A stretch of 64,000 nucleotides of DNA from the NCBI RefSeq assembly GCF_014192415.1, contig NZ_JACHXY010000001.1:992001-1056000 (forward strand). The letters are read 5' to 3'. Source of the DNA: Microbacterium proteolyticum. Lineage in GTDB: Bacteria; Actinomycetota; Actinomycetes; Actinomycetales; Microbacteriaceae. Positions 42,611-50,471 of the stretch are shown here, one piece after another (the stretch's first letter is position 1; the number at the start of each line of letters is the position of its first letter). A program made the translations under genes and the position numbers. The notes under the pieces are model-generated. The model had not been told where the DNA came from and did not search any database. It worked only from the letters and a program-made list of their open reading frames with translations.

Positions 42611-42621
42611 GGGTCGGCGCG

Positions 42622-44166
42622 TTACTCGCCGGCGGCGGCCGGGGCGGCCTGCGCCTGCGCGGCCGGGCCGGCGTCTTGCGGAGCGCCGTGCGGCCGGATC
42701 ACCGAGGGGCGCCGCATGAACAGGACGGCGATGAGCCCCATACCGATCACGATGATCGGCAGCGCAAGCGACTGTCCCATCGCGTCGGAGAACCCTCCGA
42801 CGATCTCCGGCGGAAGCGTTCCGGTTCCGAAGCTCGCCCCGGCATCCCCCGCCCCCGGCAGGTTGGCCTCGAGGCGCGCCTGCATGAACGCGGCGATGGA
42901 TGCCGAGCCGATCACCGATCCGACGGTGCGCGTGGTGTTGTAGATACCGGCGCCGGCGCCCGCCTGACGCGGCGGCAGGTTGCGCGTCGCAGTGGTCGCG
43001 AGCGGACCCCACATGCCGGCGTTTCCGATGCCCATGAAGACGGAGGGGATGAGGAACATCCAGATCGGCGCATCGTTGAAGATGAGCGCGACGTAGATGC
43101 CCAGCGCTCCGCCGACGAGCAGCAGCCCCGGCACGAGCAGGAACCGCGGATCGGTGCGATCGAGCAGCTTGCCGGCGAAGGGGGCGAGCACGCCCGAGAG
43201 GATCGCGAGCGGCACCAGCAGCAGCGCCGACTCGGTGGGGGTGAGGCCGCGGGCGAGCTGCAGGTAGAACATCTGCGGGAGCGCCATGCTCGTCACGGTG
43301 AAGCCGACGGCGGCGATGGCGAGGTTCGCGATCGAGAAGTTCCGATCGCGGAACAGGTCGAGCGGCACCAGCGGTTCACCCTTGCTGCGCGCCTGCGTCC
43401 AGATGAACAGCGCCATCACGGCGACGCCCGCCGCGACCATCGCCCAGATCCACGCGGCCCACGAGTAGTGCTCGCCCTCTTGCAGACCGAACACGATGAG
43501 GAACAGTCCGACGGCGCTCAACACGACGCCGACGATGTCGAACTTGTGCGCGGTGCGCGGCAGCTGCGGCACGAGGACGACGGCGGCGATGAAACCGATG
43601 ATGCCGACGGGGATGTTGATGAAGAAGATCCACTCCCACCCGAGGCCGTCGACGAGCAGGCCGCCCGCGAGCGGGCCGACGAGGGTGGCGACACCCGCGG
43701 TCGCGCCCCACAGCCCCATGGCGGCTCCGCGGTTCTGCGGAGGGAACGTGCGGGTGATGACGGCCATCGTCTGCGGCGTCATCATCGCCGCTCCCAGCCC
43801 CTGCACCGCGCGGGCGGCGATGAGCACCTCGAGCGTGGGCGCGAGACCGCAGGCGAGGGAGGCGATCGTGAAGATGGCCAGCCCCGTCAGGTAGATGTTC
43901 TTCGGGCCGAACCGGTCGCCGAGGCGCCCGGTGATGAGCAGCGGAACGGCGTAGGTCAGCAGGTAGGCGCTGGTGACCCACACGACGTTGTCGAGGTTGC
44001 CCGTGTCGGGGTCGAGGGCCGCCTTGATGGCGGGGTTCGCCACCGACACGATCGTGGTGTCGACCAGGATCATGAAGAAGCCGATGACCAGTGCCCAGAG
44101 GGCGGGCCAGGGGCTGCGGGCGGGAGTCCGAATGGATGCCGTGGTGGCGGCGCGGGAGTCGGTCAT
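42622..44166 (-). CDS. DHA2 family MFS drug exporter (EmrB/QacA-type)
   Basis: 514 residues, 14 membrane helices. Signature motifs: FFMILVDTTIVSVANPAI in helix 1 (DHA2 motif D1), LITGRLGDRFGPKNIYL between helices 2 and 3 (motif A), ARAVQGLGAAMMTPQTMAVI (motif B) and GLWGATAGVATLVGPLAGGLLVDGLGWEWIFFINIPVG (motif C). It exports hydrophobic or cationic drugs by proton antiport. The ATG overlaps the stop of the padR gene (ATGA), so regulator and pump are translated together. The cytoplasmic tail is Ala/Gln-rich. Confidence 0.92.
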   Translation of the reverse strand: MTDSRAATTASIRTPARSPWPALWALVIGFFMILVDTTIVSVANPAIKAALDPDTGNLDNVVWVTSAYLLTYAVPLLITGRLGDRFGPKNIYLTGLAIFTIASLACGLAPTLEVLIAARAVQGLGAAMMTPQTMAVITRTFPPQNRGAAMGLWGATAGVATLVGPLAGGLLVDGLGWEWIFFINIPVGIIGFIAAVVLVPQLPRTAHKFDIVGVVLSAVGLFLIVFGLQEGEHYSWAAWIWAMVAAGVAVMALFIWTQARSKGEPLVPLDLFRDRNFSIANLAIAAVGFTVTSMALPQMFYLQLARGLTPTESALLLVPLAILSGVLAPFAGKLLDRTDPRFLLVPGLLLVGGALGIYVALIFNDAPIWMFLIPSVFMGIGNAGMWGPLATTATRNLPPRQAGAGAGIYNTTRTVGSVIGSASIAAFMQARLEANLPGAGDAGASFGTGTLPPEIVGGFSDAMGQSLALPIIVIGMGLIAVLFMRRPSVIRPHGAPQDAGPAAQAQAAPAAAGE

Positions 44167-44786
44167 GGGGTGGTCTCCTTCGAGACGTGACGCTTCTTCT
44201 TGATGTGCTCGGGGATCTCGGCGATGCCCCAGGCGAGGGAGCGGTCGGAGAGGCGCGCGCGCAGGGAGTCCTGCCACGCGAGTTCGGCGTCGAGCAGGGC
44301 GGACTGCCGCTGCAACTCGACGAGGAATTGCTCGGGGGTATCGCGCTGCGCCGCCCCCGAGAGTCCGGTGCGGTGCTCGTCCACCGAGGCGACGAGCAGG
44401 GCGCGGCGCTGGTCGAGCAGGGCGACGACCTCGTCGCGCTCGAGGTTGTGCGCCTCGGAGAGAGCGACGCGGAAGTCGCTCGCGCGGTCGATCTGGGGCA
44501 GCTCGGTGCGCACCCACTCCTCCACGGCCCGGCGGCCGGCGGGGAGCAGCGTGTAGGTCGTGCGCTCGGGGCGGTTGCCGTCCCGGTCGGTGCCCACCTC
44601 GGCGAGCAGGCCGTCACGCTCGAGGCGCGCGACCGTGTGGTAGATCGTCCCCTTCTGCAGGGGCACCAGCCGGTCGTCGCGACGCTCCTTCAACAGGCGC
44701 ACCATCTCGTAGGTGTGCATGTCGGCTTCGCGCAGGGTCGCGAGGATCATGACCGCGATCGGGGTGAGGCGGAGGGGCTGTGGCAT
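44163..44786 (-). CDS. PadR family regulator of the drug exporter
   Basis: 207 residues. Winged helix: LTPIAVMILATLREADMHTYEMVRLLKERR, LQKGTIYHTVARLERDGLLAEVG, RPERTTYTLLPAGRRAVEEW. Then a helical PadR C-terminal dimerisation domain with AELAWQDSLRARLSDRSLAWGIAEIPEH. Located immediately before and overlapping an EmrB-type exporter, it resembles LmrR/LadR-type pump repressors. A perfect 16-bp palindrome overlapping the -10 box lies 26 bp before its ATG, indicating autoregulation of the operon. Confidence 0.92.
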   Translation of the reverse strand: MPQPLRLTPIAVMILATLREADMHTYEMVRLLKERRDDRLVPLQKGTIYHTVARLERDGLLAEVGTDRDGNRPERTTYTLLPAGRRAVEEWVRTELPQIDRASDFRVALSEAHNLERDEVVALLDQRRALLVASVDEHRTGLSGAAQRDTPEQFLVELQRQSALLDAELAWQDSLRARLSDRSLAWGIAEIPEHIKKKRHVSKETTP

Positions 44787-44812
44787 CCGTCCCCCTTGTG
44801 GTCCGTGTCGAC

Positions 44813-44828
44813 TAGTCCACGTGGACTA
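44813..44828. promoter_or_regulatory. PadR operator TAGTCCACGTGGACTA
   Basis: A perfect 16-bp palindrome. On the minus strand, TATAGT (44830-44825) overlaps one arm and reads as the -10 of the padR-exporter operon, so bound repressor would exclude RNA polymerase. Confidence 0.8.
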
Positions 44829-44870
44829 TACGCTCATCACGCACGTGACGCGAACCCCCGCGCGAACTCG

Positions 44871-44929
44871 TTGAGCGTCCGAAACACGCCGCGTGGTGAA
44901 CGCACACGCGGCGTGTTCTGGACACTCAA
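44871..44929 (-). terminator. Long hairpin after the BCCT gene
   Basis: 24-nt arms (44871-44894 and 44906-44929) with 21 matches and an 11-nt loop, starting 28 bp beyond the BCCT stop. The word TTGAGNGTCC plus AACACGCCGCG in both arms is much longer than a minimal terminator and may be a dispersed repeat. Confidence 0.7.
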
Positions 44930-44957
44930 CAGAAGGGGTGGGCGGAGGAAAGGGGGG

Positions 44958-46691
44958 TCAGGACTGCGGTGACGACGGCGCCTGGGACCGTTCGGCCGCG
45001 GGAACGCCCGGGGCCGCCCGGCGCTGACCCCACCGGATCGACATGCCGAAGATGCCGCGCTGGTTGGGCTCTTCGACCTCGAGACCGTAGTGCTCGCCGA
45101 TCGAGTCGCGCAGCTGCGCCCGCTCGGCCTTGTCGTACGCGCGCAGCTCGCGCCGGAAGGCGACGACCGTGGCCCAGCAGATCGCGAGCAGGACGAGGCT
45201 GAACGGCAGGGCGATGCTGATCGCCGCCGCCTGCAGGGCGGTGAGACCGCCCGCCAGGAGCAGCGCGAACGCGATGAGCGCGGTCGCGAGGGTGAAGAAG
45301 ACACGCACCCAGCGCTTCGGCTCCTCCTCGCCACCCGTGGCGATCATGCCCATGACCAGCGCGCCGGAGTCCGCGGAGGTGACGAAGAAGATCCCGATCA
45401 GCACGAGGAAGCCGACCGACAGGAACACCGCTCCGGGCACCCCCTGCAGCATCTGGAAGAGCGCTGTCGACACGTTCACCGAGCCGTCCTCACCGACGAG
45501 GCTCACGGTGCCGGTCAGCTCGCCGTAGATGGCCGTGCCGCCGAGCACGGTGAACCACAGGATGCCGACGAGCGTGGGCACCAGGATCACTCCGGTGACG
45601 AACTCGCGAACCGTGCGCCCCCGCGAGATGCGCGCGATGAAGATGCCGACGAAGGGGGCCCAGGAGATCCACCAGCCCCAATAGAACGACGTCCACGCCC
45701 CCTGCCAGGCGACGCCGTCTTCGCCCGAGTACGCGCTCGTGGTGAAGGAGAGTCCGACGAAGTTCTGGATGTAGTTGCCGATCGACTGCACCACGTCGCG
45801 CAGGAGGAACTCGGTGGGGCCGGCGAACAGCAGGTACAGCATCAGCACACCGGCAAGGACGAGGTTGATGTTCGACAGCCACTTCATGCCCTTGCCGACG
45901 CCGGAGAGCACCGAGAACAGCACGAAGCCGGTGATGATGCCCACGATGATCGCCTCGCTGATCACCGACGGAGACACGACGCCCAGATAGTCCAGACCGG
46001 CGCTGATCTGGATGACGCCGAGACCGAGCGACGTCGCGACGCCGAACAACGTGCCCACGAGAGCCGCGACGTCGACCGCATTGCCCCATGCCCCCTGCAC
46101 GCGGCGCGCCCCGAGGATGGGTTCGAGCGCCCATCGGATCGTGCGAGGACGCTTGCGGCGATGGAAGGCATAGGCGAGGGCGAGACCGATCACGACGTAG
46201 ATCGACCACGCGTGCACACCCCAGTGCAGGAACGTCTGCGACATCGCCTGCTGCGCAAGCTGGTTCGGGGTGCCCTCGACGCCCGGCCGGGGCTCCACGA
46301 AGTGACTGAGCGGCTCGCTCACCCCGTAGAAGACCAGACCGATGCCCATGCCGGCGGCGAACAGCAGCGAGAACCACGACATCGTCGAGAATTCCGGCTC
46401 ATCGTCGTCCCGGCCCAGCTTGATGTTGCCGAACCGGCTGAACCCCATGGTGAGGGCGAACACGACGAAGAACGCGGCGATCAGCACGTAGTACCAGTTG
46501 AACGCCGAGACGATCGAGGTCTGCACGGCCCCGAACGTCGCCTCGGCGGCATCCGGGAACAGCATCGTGAAGGCGATGAAGGTCAGTGCGATCCCGGCGG
46601 CCGGCCAGAAGACCCACCCACGGATGGTCTTATGGCGACTGCCGAGGTGGGGATCGACGGATGCCGCGGAGTCGGAGGATGCCTCGGTCAC
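44958..46691 (-). CDS. BCCT family osmolyte transporter
   Basis: 577 residues from the GTG at 46691, chosen because TACCCT (46704-46699) lies 7 nt before it (leaderless); the frame is open further upstream. Twelve helices, with the BCCT signature SFYWGWWISWAPFVGIFIARISRGRTVREF, and GMGIGLVFYGVSEPLSHF and the NYIQNF loop. The family imports glycine betaine, choline, carnitine or ectoine with Na+ or H+; the ligand cannot be told. A charged C-terminal tail of about 70 residues (AYDKAERAQLRDSIG) could be an osmosensing tail. Divergent from purC. Confidence 0.93.
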   Translation of the reverse strand: MTEASSDSAASVDPHLGSRHKTIRGWVFWPAAGIALTFIAFTMLFPDAAEATFGAVQTSIVSAFNWYYVLIAAFFVVFALTMGFSRFGNIKLGRDDDEPEFSTMSWFSLLFAAGMGIGLVFYGVSEPLSHFVEPRPGVEGTPNQLAQQAMSQTFLHWGVHAWSIYVVIGLALAYAFHRRKRPRTIRWALEPILGARRVQGAWGNAVDVAALVGTLFGVATSLGLGVIQISAGLDYLGVVSPSVISEAIIVGIITGFVLFSVLSGVGKGMKWLSNINLVLAGVLMLYLLFAGPTEFLLRDVVQSIGNYIQNFVGLSFTTSAYSGEDGVAWQGAWTSFYWGWWISWAPFVGIFIARISRGRTVREFVTGVILVPTLVGILWFTVLGGTAIYGELTGTVSLVGEDGSVNVSTALFQMLQGVPGAVFLSVGFLVLIGIFFVTSADSGALVMGMIATGGEEEPKRWVRVFFTLATALIAFALLLAGGLTALQAAAISIALPFSLVLLAICWATVVAFRRELRAYDKAERAQLRDSIGEHYGLEVEEPNQRGIFGMSIRWGQRRAAPGVPAAERSQAPSSPQS

Positions 46692-46790
46692 CCGATCAAG
46701 GGTAGTCACGACCCTCGCCCCGATCGGGGAGCACGCACGGGACGACGGCGTGTGACAGAATCCGCGCCGGTGCGTCGGGCCCGCACCCGC

Positions 46791-46796
46791 GATAAT
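46791..46796 (+). promoter_or_regulatory. purC -10 element GATAAT (leaderless start)
   Basis: GATAAT ends 6 nt before the GTG of purC with no ribosome-binding site between, as for purM and purD. Confidence 0.6.
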
Positions 46797-46802
46797 GAGC
46801 GG

Positions 46803-47735
46803 GTGACCTTCGCTCCCCCGCTCGAGCTCCCCGGTTGGCGCCACACCTATTCCGGCAAGGTGCGCGACCTGTACGTGCCCGCCGACACCCGCGACGAGGC
46901 GGCGCCCGCACGCCTGCTCGTCGTGGCGAGCGACCGCGTGAGCGCCTTCGACCACGTGCTCTCACCCGGCATCCCCGACAAGGGCGTGCTGCTGACGACG
47001 CTGAGCCTGTGGTGGTTCGACCAGCTCGCCGGTGCCGACGGGGGCCGTGGCATCCCGAACCACCTCGCTTCCGACGACGTGCTCGAGGGCGACGGCACGG
47101 CGGAGCTGATCCCGGATGCCGTTCAGGGGCGCGCCATGCTCGTCCGCTCGCTCGACATGCAGCCGATCGAATGCGTCGTGCGGGGCTACCTGACCGGCTC
47201 GGGCTGGGCCGAATACCGCGCGGAGGGCACCGTGTGCGGCATCCCCCTCCCCGAGGGGCTCGAAGACGGCGACCGTCTGCCGGAGCCGCTGTACACCCCC
47301 GCCTTCAAGGCCCCGATGGGCGAGCACGACGAGAACATCACCTTCGAGAGGTCGGTCGAGCTCGTCGGCGCCGAGACGGCGGCGGCGCTTCGCGACGCGT
47401 CGCTGGAGATCTACCGGCGCGCCTCCGCGACCGCCGAGGCGCACGGGCTGATCCTCGCCGACACGAAGTTCGAGTTCGGCTTCGACGCGGAGGGCGTGCT
47501 GACGCTGGCCGACGAGGTGCTGACGTCGGATTCGTCCCGATACTGGGATGCCGAGGCCTGGCGCACCGGCACCACTCCCGCCGAGCGCATGGCGAGCTTC
47601 GACAAACAGATCGTGCGCAACTGGCTCGCCGACAACTGGGACAAGCAGGGCGAGCCTCCCGCACTCCCGGCCGAGATCGTCGAGCGCACGCGCGAGCGCT
47701 ACGCGACGCTGCTGCGCCTGCTCACGGCATCCTGA
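46803..47735 (+). CDS. purC: SAICAR synthetase
   Basis: 310 residues, the longer yeast/actinobacterial type. It joins aspartate to CAIR with ATP. Motifs: GWRHTYSGKVRDLY, LLVVASDRVSAFDHVL, GRAMLVRSLDMQPIECVVRGYLTGSGW, ITFERSVELVG, and LADTKFEFGF with TLADEVLTSDSSRYW. The GTG start is leaderless in appearance. It is divergent from the BCCT gene and followed by a palindromic repeat and a nucleobase permease gene on the same strand. Confidence 0.97.
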   Translation: MTFAPPLELPGWRHTYSGKVRDLYVPADTRDEAAPARLLVVASDRVSAFDHVLSPGIPDKGVLLTTLSLWWFDQLAGADGGRGIPNHLASDDVLEGDGTAELIPDAVQGRAMLVRSLDMQPIECVVRGYLTGSGWAEYRAEGTVCGIPLPEGLEDGDRLPEPLYTPAFKAPMGEHDENITFERSVELVGAETAAALRDASLEIYRRASATAEAHGLILADTKFEFGFDAEGVLTLADEVLTSDSSRYWDAEAWRTGTTPAERMASFDKQIVRNWLADNWDKQGEPPALPAEIVERTRERYATLLRLLTAS

Positions 47736-47756
47736 CCTGCCCACTCGGTCCGGCGC

Positions 47757-47841
47757 TGCCGAGATGACACGAACGTGTCGAGATCACGCGCTGCGGCACC
47801 GGGGATGCGGGTGATCTCGCGCCGATCGTGCGATCTCGGCA
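47757..47841. repeat. Long palindromic intergenic repeat, copy 2
   Basis: Arms 47757-47787 and 47811-47841 (31 nt, 26 complementary) with a 23-nt loop, the same geometry as 37021-37105. Arm ends are TGCCGAGAT and ATCTCGGCA; inner ends are GAGATCAC and GTGATCTC. It fills the gap between purC and the permease gene and may terminate purC transcripts. Confidence 0.75.
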
Positions 47842-47865
47842 TCCATCCACCCCCTGAGGAGACAC

Positions 47866-49203
47866 ATGTTCCGCTGGAAACTGCACGGCAACGGCCGCAC
47901 CGTCGCTCCCGGAGCCGTGGTCGCCCCGGGTGAACGCCTGAACTGGGGCGCGACGATCGCGATCGGGCTCCAGCACGTCATCGCCATGTTCGGCGCCACG
48001 TTCCTGGTGCCGGTGCTCACCGGCTTCCCGGTGTCGACGACGCTGCTGTTCTCGGGCGTGGGAACGCTGCTGTTCCTGCTCGTCACGCGCAACCGCCTCC
48101 CCAGCTACCTCGGCTCGTCGTTCGCGTTCATCGCACCGATCACCGCGGCCACCACCATGGCCGGCACGGGGTCGGCGCTCGCGGGGATCGTGGCCGTCGG
48201 CATCCTGCTCACGGCCATCGGTTTCATCGTGCAGTTCGCCGGTCTCGGCTGGGTCGACAGGGTCATGCCCCCGGTCGTCGCCGGCGCGATCGTCGCCCTC
48301 ATCGGCTTCAACCTCGCCCCCGTCGCGTGGTCGAACTTCCAGCTGCAGCCCCTGCCGGGCACCATCACCCTGGTCGCGGTGATCCTGTTCAGCGTGCTGT
48401 TCCGCGGGTTCCTCGGCCGCATCTCGATCTTCCTCGGTGTCATCGTCGGCTATGTCGCGACCGTGATCATCCAGGCCGTCTCGGGTGAGACCCTCATCGA
48501 TTTCGGCGCCGTCGAGGCAGCGCCCTGGGTGGGCCTTCCCACGTTCGAGTTCGCCGACTTCACCACGCCGGCGACCTGGTCGGTCATCGCGATGTTCCTG
48601 CCCGTCGTGCTGGTGCTCGTCGCCGAGAACGTCGGCCACGTGCGCGGAGTCGCCGCGATGACGGATGCCACTGCCAACCGCTCGACCGGTCGCGCTCTCA
48701 TCGCCGACGGCGTCGCCACGACCCTCGCCGGAACCTTCGGCGGCTCGGGCACCACCACCTACGGCGAGAACATCGGCGTGATGGCCGCGACCCGGGTCTA
48801 CTCGACCGCGGTGTACTGGGTCGCCGGTCTCACCGCGATCGTGCTGAGCCTGTCGCCCAAGGTCGGCGCGGTGTTCAACACCATCCCGCCGGGGGTTCTC
48901 GGCGGTGTCACCACCGCTCTGTACGGCCTGATCGGCATCATCGGCATCAAGATCTGGGTCGACAACCGCGTCGACTTCTCGCGCCCGGTCAACCAGTACA
49001 CCGGCGCGGTCTCGCTGGTCATGGCGATCGCGGGGTTCACCATGCAGTTCGGGCAGTTCCAGCTCGGTGCCATCGTGCTCGGCTCGGTCGCCGCCCTGGT
49101 GATCTACCACCTCGGTAACGCCATCGCCCGCGCCCGGAAGACCGGTGCCGACGACGGCGGTCCCATCCCCGCGGTCGGCCCGCTCGGCGGCGACCCCGCC
49201 TGA
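47866..49203 (+). CDS. Uracil/xanthine permease (NCS2 family)
   Basis: 445 residues, 14 hydrophobic segments. NCS2/UraA motifs: NWGATIAIGLQHVIAMFGATFLVPVLTGFP, LPSYLGSSFAFIAP, the substrate-binding Glu in LVAENVGHVRG and GGSGTTTYGENIGVMAATRVYS. It is a nucleobase:H+ symporter; the AENVGH and TTYGEN sequences are closest to uracil permeases, though xanthine transport is possible. GAGGAGA precedes the ATG. It lies after purC but separated by a long hairpin, so coupling to purine synthesis is only suggestive. Confidence 0.92.
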   Translation: MFRWKLHGNGRTVAPGAVVAPGERLNWGATIAIGLQHVIAMFGATFLVPVLTGFPVSTTLLFSGVGTLLFLLVTRNRLPSYLGSSFAFIAPITAATTMAGTGSALAGIVAVGILLTAIGFIVQFAGLGWVDRVMPPVVAGAIVALIGFNLAPVAWSNFQLQPLPGTITLVAVILFSVLFRGFLGRISIFLGVIVGYVATVIIQAVSGETLIDFGAVEAAPWVGLPTFEFADFTTPATWSVIAMFLPVVLVLVAENVGHVRGVAAMTDATANRSTGRALIADGVATTLAGTFGGSGTTTYGENIGVMAATRVYSTAVYWVAGLTAIVLSLSPKVGAVFNTIPPGVLGGVTTALYGLIGIIGIKIWVDNRVDFSRPVNQYTGAVSLVMAIAGFTMQFGQFQLGAIVLGSVAALVIYHLGNAIARARKTGADDGGPIPAVGPLGGDPA

Positions 49204-49263
49204 CCGGCGGCGTCGGCGTCGGCGCCGCACGCTCGACCGCGAGCACCGTTGCCGTTCCGTTAC

Positions 49264-49342
49264 TTGACACCGCCACACCCGAGCCAGCACACTGATCTCG
49301 GTCGCTGATAAATCGGTTTATCAGCAAGATAAATCGATTATC
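49264..49342 (+). promoter_or_regulatory. Promoter with two LacI-type operators
   Basis: TTGACA (49264-49269), 18 bp, CACACT (49288-49293). Downstream are two CG-centred palindromes, GATAAATCGGTTTATC (49307-49322) and GATAAATCGATTATC (49328-49342), 21 bp apart, which is two helical turns on one DNA face. Lying after the expected transcription start, they suit a roadblock by the LacI protein encoded next. Confidence 0.75.
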
Positions 49343-49359
49343 CAATGGAGGGTGGGGCG

Positions 49360-50409
49360 ATGACTCGAGTGCGCTTGACCGACGTCGCGAAAGCGGCCGG
49401 CGTCTCCCCCGCGACCGTCTCGCTCGTGCTCAACGACGCAGAGTCGCGCATCTCCGACGAGACCAAAGAGCGGGTCCGCCGCGTCGCCGACGAGGTGGGC
49501 TATTCGCCCAACCCGATCGCCCGAAGCCTTCGCACCCGCGTCACCGGCACCATCGGCCTCGTCTCCGACCGCATCGCCACGACCCCCTTCGCCGGCCGCA
49601 TGCTCGCCGGCGCGCAAGAGGTCGCCCGTGAGAACGGCAGGCTCGTCATCCTCGTCGACACCGACGGCCACCCCGAGATCGAGTCCGACGCGATCTCCAC
49701 CCTCGTCAACCACCGCGTCGACGGCATGGTCTACGCCTCGATGTACCACCGGGTCATCCCGGCGCCCGCGGGACTCCCCGCCGGCACGGTGTTCCTCGAC
49801 TGCCGCCCCGAAGACGGCGGCTACCCGGCCGTCGTGCCCGATGATTACGCCGGCGGCCGGGTGGCCACCCAGGAGCTCGTCGACGCGGGGCACCGCCGCA
49901 TCGCCTTCATCGACAACGACGAAGACCGCCCGGTGGCCGCCGAGCTCCGACTGCGCGGCTACCTCGACGTGCTCGCCGAGTCCGGCATCGAGCCCGACCC
50001 CGCCCTCCACGTCTTCTCGCCGACCTCGGCGGCGGGCGGCCAGCAGGCGGCCGCCGACCTGTTCGCGCTCGCGCCCGCGCACCGCCCGACCGGCATCTTC
50101 GCCTACAACGACCGCATCGCGGCCGGGGTCGTGACCTGGGCGCACCGCCACGGCATCCGGATCCCCGAAGACCTGTCGATCGTCGGCTACGACGATCAGC
50201 AGCTGGTCGCATCCGAGCTCGATCCGCCGTTGACCACCGTTTCGCTCCCCCACGCGGCCATGGGCCGCTGGGCGATGGAGGTCGCCCTCGGCCTCCGCGA
50301 GGCCGACATCGATTCCCCCCACCTCATGGACTGCCCGATCGTTCGTCGGGCTTCCGTCGGCCCTCCCGCGCACCTCGGCAGCGCGCGGGACCCCCGGGCC
50401 ACGGACTGA
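49360..50409 (+). CDS. LacI family repressor of the fructoside operon
   Basis: 349 residues. ATG at 49360, with GGAGGGTGGGG just before it; an ATG 5 codons upstream is less likely. Helix-turn-helix RLTDVAKAAGVSPATVSLVLND, hinge VRRVADEVGYSPNPIARSLRT, and an effector domain (TGTIGLVSDRIATTPFAGRMLAGAQEVA; LSIVGYDDQQLVASELDPPLTTVSLPH). It is the first gene of the operon, followed after 62 bp by the binding-protein gene, and two CG-centred operators precede it, so the whole operon is probably autoregulated. Confidence 0.93.
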   Translation: MTRVRLTDVAKAAGVSPATVSLVLNDAESRISDETKERVRRVADEVGYSPNPIARSLRTRVTGTIGLVSDRIATTPFAGRMLAGAQEVARENGRLVILVDTDGHPEIESDAISTLVNHRVDGMVYASMYHRVIPAPAGLPAGTVFLDCRPEDGGYPAVVPDDYAGGRVATQELVDAGHRRIAFIDNDEDRPVAAELRLRGYLDVLAESGIEPDPALHVFSPTSAAGGQQAAADLFALAPAHRPTGIFAYNDRIAAGVVTWAHRHGIRIPEDLSIVGYDDQQLVASELDPPLTTVSLPHAAMGRWAMEVALGLREADIDSPHLMDCPIVRRASVGPPAHLGSARDPRATD

Positions 50410-50471
50410 CGCCGCGCTACGCGGCCCCCTCTCCGGCGACAGCGATGTCGCCGCCACTCGAAAGGAACACG

